Source: Salvator merianae
Taxonomy: Eukaryota > Chordata > Lepidosauria > Squamata > Teiidae
Length of the DNA: 64,000 bases
Direction of reading: 5' to 3'
Assembly (NCBI GenBank): GCA_003586115.2
Contig: QVOM02000073.1
Span: 34,910,305 to 34,974,304, forward strand
Both the position numbers and the translations under genes were made by a program. A model generated the notes under the pieces. That model did not search any database and was not told where the DNA came from. It was given only the letters and a program-made list of their open reading frames with translations. Positions 58,690 through 64,000 of the stretch are shown one piece after another (position 1 is the first letter of the stretch; each line of letters begins with the position of its first letter).

Positions 58690-61400
58690 CTAAAAGCTGT
58701 GCCTGAGGAGTCCTTGGCAAAACTCCTTTCTAAGAAAGAGGGGGGCAACATTTAAATAAGCCTCAGTGAATGAGGTCCGAAACTTTAGAAAAAGGACTAT
58801 TGATAAGTAATTTGCATCTCTGTTTGCCACTGGAGAAAAAATCCCAAAATGTAAAGGGGAACAGATCCTGTTTGCCAAGGACGTAAGCTCCCGGCACTCA
58901 GTATCATGCAGCTGAAGTAGTAATATCTCTTTCGCCCTGGTGTGTCCCAAATTGAGTAATTCAGATGGAGAAAGCCCCAAACTCATTATTCTGTTATTTA
59001 CATAAGACAGCAAAGAATTTTGAAAGGAATCCAGTCATAAGTATCAGAAAAATGAAACTTTCTGAATCTCTGAACAGAGTTTTATCCATCTGGCAAAAGT
59101 GAATTCCCAGGCCTTACAAGCTATAGAAGAAGAACCGGACTTCAAAAAAAAGAATGAGATATCTAGGAACTCAGGGGATTGCTCTAAGTAATATAAAGTG
59201 AACTTTTTCCAGTTCTTCTGTTGCCCCTTGTATCCACACAGGAAATCCAAAAGGTAACTGAGCAACAATCTTGGCACAAAACATGTGCAGTGCCATAGGT
59301 ACCAACTGACCCCCTTCAGAATAATAAAAACACAAAAAGGGCCTAAAGACCTTTCTGTACTTACCTGCAGTGTTCCAGGACAGACTAGAATGCCCTGTCC
59401 TGAAATAAGCTACCTGCCCCATGATGGGACAGATTGCTGCTGGAGTTGAACAGGTCCATTTGCATTTGGACGCGTGTTCGGACCCAGGCCCAGGCCCTGC
59501 CTCCGGACAGCCCTCAGAAACACTGTAGAGGCTCCAAAGGCAGGGAATGAAAGTTCCTGACCTTCACAGTTTCCAGCCTGGCCATTTTCAGCGTGGATCC
59601 ACTTCTTGGAATGCAGCCCAATTGGATACCCTGTGTTCTTCTGAGCCACAGAGACATGTAATGCCTTTGTGGTCTAGTGCACCAGCTCTGGGATGGTTGT
59701 AGATCTTAATGTCGAAGTCTACAACTATATTGGGCTAGGGCACCAATCCAAACGAAGTGTGGAGGGCAGCAGAGCCTGCTGTAGTCCACACTAGCATACC
59801 AATGGCAGGCCCTTGTTCTGGGATTTATCCCGGAACAAACCTTGGTACAGAAAGGGCCTAAGGGACCTTGAGTTATTTGTATAGAAAATGACCATCAGTG
59901 CTCCAACTGAGATTACACTAACAAAATATGCCTAAATATTTATATTTATTCACCTGGTCTTTATGGTTCTGGTTCACTACCCAGATGTATAGCTTCCTAG
60001 ATTTAGAAAATTTCAAAACTTTTTATATATATAGTAAACAGCTAACTTTTTCATTACAGTAACAGGCAAAGGCATTTAACAATCTCTGCAGACCTAATCT
60101 AGTCTGATACAGTATAACTGAATCATCAGGGTAAAATAAAAAGGCACTTGTTTGTTGATCAGCTTCGATGCATGAGAGTCTCCTCTATTCAAGGATTGTG
60201 CCAAATAATTCATAAAGAGATTAAACAATGTAGGGGCCAGGACACATCCTTGTCTGACCTCAAATGTAGAGTTCCATTTGTGACATACCTATTATTCAAG
60301 GAGGAACAGGAGTAAAGTTGCTTTATTAAAAAAAAAGCAATCTCTTATCAATTAATGTTTTGTTCCATGGAGATAGAATCAAACGCTGTTTTTAAATCTT
60401 ATAAAAGCAACAAAAAGACCAGATTTTAGAACACTAGAATATTTCTCAGCTAGATGGTGCGAGCTCATACAATTTTCAAAAAGAGAGCAACCTGATCTGA
60501 AGTCAGTTTGCTCAATTCCCAGGATTAGATTCTCAGAGATCCACACCTCAAGCTTGTCCAAGAGATGCAGGGAATATAATTTTCCAACCATGGAAAACTA
60601 ACTAATGAGTCACTAATTAGATGGATCCAGTTGTGACCCTTTCTTAAATATGGGAACAACTATAGCTTTTTTCCATTGCTCTGGTGTAAGTCTTGCGCTG
60701 TTAATAGATGTAAATAGAGTTGCTAAAACTGGAACCCACCATACCAAATTAGTTTTTAGCAATTCAGGGAGAATAAGATTGGGATCAGGAACTTTTTCAT
60801 TTTTTAAATATCCTACCAGGCTCACAATTTCTGTAGTGGTAATAAGGGGTCAATCATTGACAGCACAAAGAAAAGACTAGGCTGTGCATCATTATAAATT
60901 ATAAAGAAGCAACTGCAAATTATAAACTGCAAAAAAAGCAGGGATTCTACACAAAAAAATTAGCATGACTAGCCCCCTTGCTAATACAGAAATAGTTCTC
61001 CAGTAGGTATGACTAGCTTTATTCCTAGTAGCCATTATAAGCTTCTTCCAAGTATTTCTCAGGGTTTAATTCTTAGCTGGTTTAAGATTTCTTTTGTATT
61101 CTTCCTTTATCAGATAACAAATTGGTGAAGGTGTTCTTTTTGATCTTAATCTGTATTCCTTATATATACTCTTCAATTGTTTATGTAATGTCCAACACTT
61201 TGAATCAAACCAATTATTGTTTGTTCTATTGCACTGTACTTGTGTGGAATATGTCTTGCTGAGATACAGAAACCTTTTTAAAAGAGCACTTTCACTTTCT
61301 CATAAGCAGACAGTTTGTGACCCCAGAGGAGCTTGGATAATATGAGTTGTAAATTAATGTGCCTCCAAGAGAGTCTTGTACAGAATCCTGGCTACTATGG
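58690..61400 (-). mobile_element. I/Vingi-like LINE fragment, antisense, split by a MITE
   Basis: Minus-strand fragments give RT blocks in order. Near 60613-60825 LATLFTSINSARLTPEQWKK leads to AIVVPIFKKGS. Near 60220-60290 FEVRQGCVLAPTLFN matches the RT block with RQG. Near 60000-60110 there is a decayed YADD-like region. Near 58690-59013 GLSPSELLNLGH and LKFRTSFTEAYLNVAPL match the C-terminal domain of such elements. Frames are broken throughout. A family-A MITE interrupts it at 59348-59857. The 5' limit and exact clade are uncertain. Confidence 0.8.
59348..59857. mobile_element. MITE family A, copy nested in LINE
   Basis: A 510-bp element with ends GACCTTTCTGTACTTACC and GGTACAGAAAGGGC, flanked by CTAAA (59343-59347) and CTAAG (59858-59862). 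It contains the family block GGGAATGAAAGTTCCTGACC and the inverted pair AGATCTTAATGTCGAAGTCT. LINE-derived sequence continues on both sides. Confidence 0.82.
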
Positions 61401-63757
61401 AGAAAGGCTTGTTTTGGAATAGTAGCAGATCTTTTCTGAAATCAGGGAAATTAACCAAGAGAAAGAATGCTGTTCTGTATTATACCGAAACCAACTTGGC
61501 ACCAGATTGTGGCAGATTGTAACAGAACCCCATTACTTCAGCATCCTACCACTTTACCCAGACATTCTGAGAGACTACCTCCCTCCCATTGCACCACAGG
61601 GTAATACTAAACCTAAGCTGTTCTACAGTATCTGAATCACACAGAGATCCCCCCTTTTTTCATTCTATTGCTGCCATCCACTAACTTCTCTGAGACTAGC
61701 AAGCCTCATTTTGCCTGTGCTGGAATTTCCTTCTTCTTTGCATTATCCTTGTCTCTGTCTCGTTTTCTGCTCTTGTTTTTCTGCTCCGCCACTCTGCTGT
61801 TCGTTGATTCTATAACTTCCAGAGCTATCCAATTCCAAACAGTCTTGAGAATCAGCAAAAAAATGGGGGGAAAAAAAAACCTACAAGTTTTTGCTAACTT
61901 CATAATAACCACATACCTCAAATTATTTATAACTATCTCAAATTATCAAAAACAGAAAGCATATATTTTGCCACAAAAACAGATGTCTGTACTCCTCTCA
62001 GATATATAAAAATGGATAAGAAATTTTTACCCAAGCATCTGATCAGATTATTAAAGGAACATAGCAACTGCATGTTTTTCTGAACTTTTGAGATAATTCT
62101 GGATCTCAGAAAGTAAGACATGAGGAAGAGGAAGAAGAGGAAGACAGAACCACATTCATACTGTACTCTTTTGGATAAATTACTAACATTTTTAAAGGTG
62201 AAAAATCAAGTTATACTTTGGATGCCTCCCAAAATGGGTTCACATGCCTCCATAATTTGGCTTAGCTGTCACTAGTCCAACGGTAGACCTTTTTCAAAAA
62301 GTCTATCAGGATTCTGGACCCAGTCATTTTGGGTCACCAAGTCCAGTATATGCTCTGTCCAACGCAGACGGTGTGTACGCAGACAGGACCTTCCCTGGAC
62401 CATATCAAGGTGCAGAAGGCTGGCCCCTGGAGCTTTTGCTATATCACTTTAACAGAAAATGCAGAAAGACCTCTAGTTTTGCTCCTTGTAACTCGAAATC
62501 TGAAAGTTAATCCAGTAAACACAGTAAGTTGGATGGATACTATTATCTATGTTTATCCCACACCAAAACTTTTAATGAGAAAAAGTACACAGAACAGATC
62601 TCTCAGAAGTAAAATCAATAAACCTAACAGATTGCTTGTTTACTTGCTCTGCTTATTGCAAATAATTTCTTCTTATCTGGGTAGGACTCACATACATTTA
62701 AAAACAAAACAAAACAATGAGTTGTTTCGTGTGATCTGGCAGAACTGTGATCTAGTTTTTTATGGTACTAGATCATAAAAATGCATCTTCACACACTATT
62801 CATTTGGTAATGTACCTATTATCCAACTTTTGATGAGATTTATGTTTTTTGGACTGAAAATGTAAAATACTGCTGGATCCGCACATCCAGTACCTGGCAC
62901 CCAAAAGAGGACTGAATGGTTTAATGTCCAAATGCTGGAGGCACCCACTGCCATATAGCACTCATACAAGGGAGGGGATGTAAGCAACCTCCACAGTGCC
63001 TTATCCACAGAGCAGAAGACAAGCTATCTGAGGACACTCACTGCCCTCAGATGTTCTTGCTGTTGCTGTGTAGACGAGACATACAGTGGTGGTGAGAGAC
63101 ACTTACCCTGCCTACTCTGCTGAAAAGCACCCACTTCTGGGGCCATTACCTATGTGATGGACACCCTCTCTTTGAAGCTAAGCTCTCAGCTTTGTAAAGA
63201 GTGGAGCAATATGCAGAGTGTGTGGACATCACATGCCCTGAAGCACTTCTGCTTTAAAGCCATCGCTGTGGCCATCATGTAAATGCAGTCTATGCGTGGG
63301 CTTGTGAGTACAAAACAGGCCATAGAAAGAAGGAACTGATTATAACCTGAACAGCACTGACTGGTTTTTGCCTTGCTGTGATGATGTCTAGTGTGAATTC
63401 ATTTGCTGAATTCAGTTTATGCTTACCTCACTGTTATATTTTACAATCCGAACAGTACATAGCCTAATGTTATGCAATTCTAAAGTGAGACTTGGTTAAA
63501 GACCATTTTGAAATATAGAGATATAACTGGCTATGAGTTAACAAAATGTGGCTTGCTCAATCTGAAAAGTGTCACTATTTGTCATTGAAAACTGTCTTTA
63601 TACTATTCTAATGCAAATGCAATTAACTGAATCATATTTGAAGTCATATTCAAACTCTTTTTTTGATTTCTTCCTTTCTCTGACCATGTTTACTGGAATA
63701 AATTGTTACTAAATTCTTATGTGTATTTTTGAGGAAAGAGGAGGCTTAACCCAGGAT

Positions 63758-63797
63758 ACATTGTATATTTAAATTAAACATTGTATATTTAAATTTT
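63758..63797. repeat. 20-bp tandem duplication
   Basis: Two adjacent copies of ACATTGTATATTTAAATT plus two further bases, AT-rich, no coding content. Confidence 0.9.
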
Positions 63798-64000
63798 TCT
63801 TCCACAACAGAAGTGATGGAAGAAAAAATAGAAGAGAAAGTACTTTGTACTTTTTTGAATTGTTTATAGCACCTACACTTAACACACACATTCTCACCTA
63901 ACTCCTAATGTTTCATTGGACAGAACAATCAAGCTGTTTCCTGGATTTTTTAATCTTTTTTTAAAAAATTAAGTATACTCTATCCCGCAAGACATAAACA

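Larger units (their letters stand above)
42908..64000 (-). other. HTR4: 5' upstream intron or flank of HTR4 without recognised exon
   Basis: At least 21 kb lies upstream of the TM1 exon in gene orientation. Because that exon starts mid-codon behind a good acceptor, this DNA is intron, and the leader exon and promoter must lie farther upstream or are too short to see. I looked for a minus-strand leader resembling MDKLDANV followed by a donor and found none. L1, SINE, CR1, MITE and I/Vingi-like repeats are listed separately. About 46550-52460, 54760-55980, 56270-58680 and 61410-64000 contain nothing else I can name. Confidence 0.75.

Noticed and set aside
62329..62778. A 149-codon plus-strand ORF near the right end.
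   Set aside because: Its first half resembles MITE family A (GTGCAGAA and GCAGAAAGACC segments). No domain, splice context or homology was recognised.

Overview
This is a 64 kb piece of vertebrate genomic DNA, most likely from a squamate reptile (lizard or snake). The evidence is a vertebrate gene with canonical GT-AG introns, set in AT-rich DNA. The repeats are a squamate-typical mix: CR1, L1 and R4/Dong-like LINEs, an I/Vingi-like LINE, tRNA-derived SINEs including a Sauria-SINE-like copy, and many short inverted-repeat DNA transposons. There are no operons, bacterial genes or CRISPR arrays.

One gene is recognisable: HTR4, the serotonin 5-HT4 receptor, on the minus strand. Four coding exons lie at 42785-42907, 40878-41078, 5116-5269 and 2136-2704. 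Splice phases agree at every junction, and together the exons give about 349 codons. These run from just after the N-terminal leader to the leucine where the mammalian C-terminal isoforms diverge. The first coding exon (about nine residues expected) lies upstream, probably beyond 64000. The alternative C-terminal exons were not found below 2136 and are probably off the left edge. Introns are 1706 bp, 35608 bp and 2411 bp.

The rest is intronic or flanking DNA shaped by transposons. Region by region: 1-2135 holds an antisense CR1 split by an inserted MITE. The 35.6 kb intron holds two hAT-like MITEs with 8-bp target duplications, a 3.3 kb antisense R4/Dong-like LINE fossil, a CR1, a nested block at 27849-29966 with an 18-bp L1 target duplication, another L1 3' half, a Tigger-like element, two inverted-repeat MITE families and a degenerate tandem repeat. 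The upstream intron (42908-64000) holds two L1 3' fragments of nearly equal length with separate target duplications, SINE and CR1 ends, a second copy of the tandem repeat, and an I/Vingi-like LINE interrupted by a MITE.

No new gene system is evident. The small open reading frames scattered through the introns look like chance ORFs or transposon remnants. The most interesting items are the transposon family structure and insertion order, the paired tandem arrays, and the receptor's splice boundary and extracellular-loop changes.
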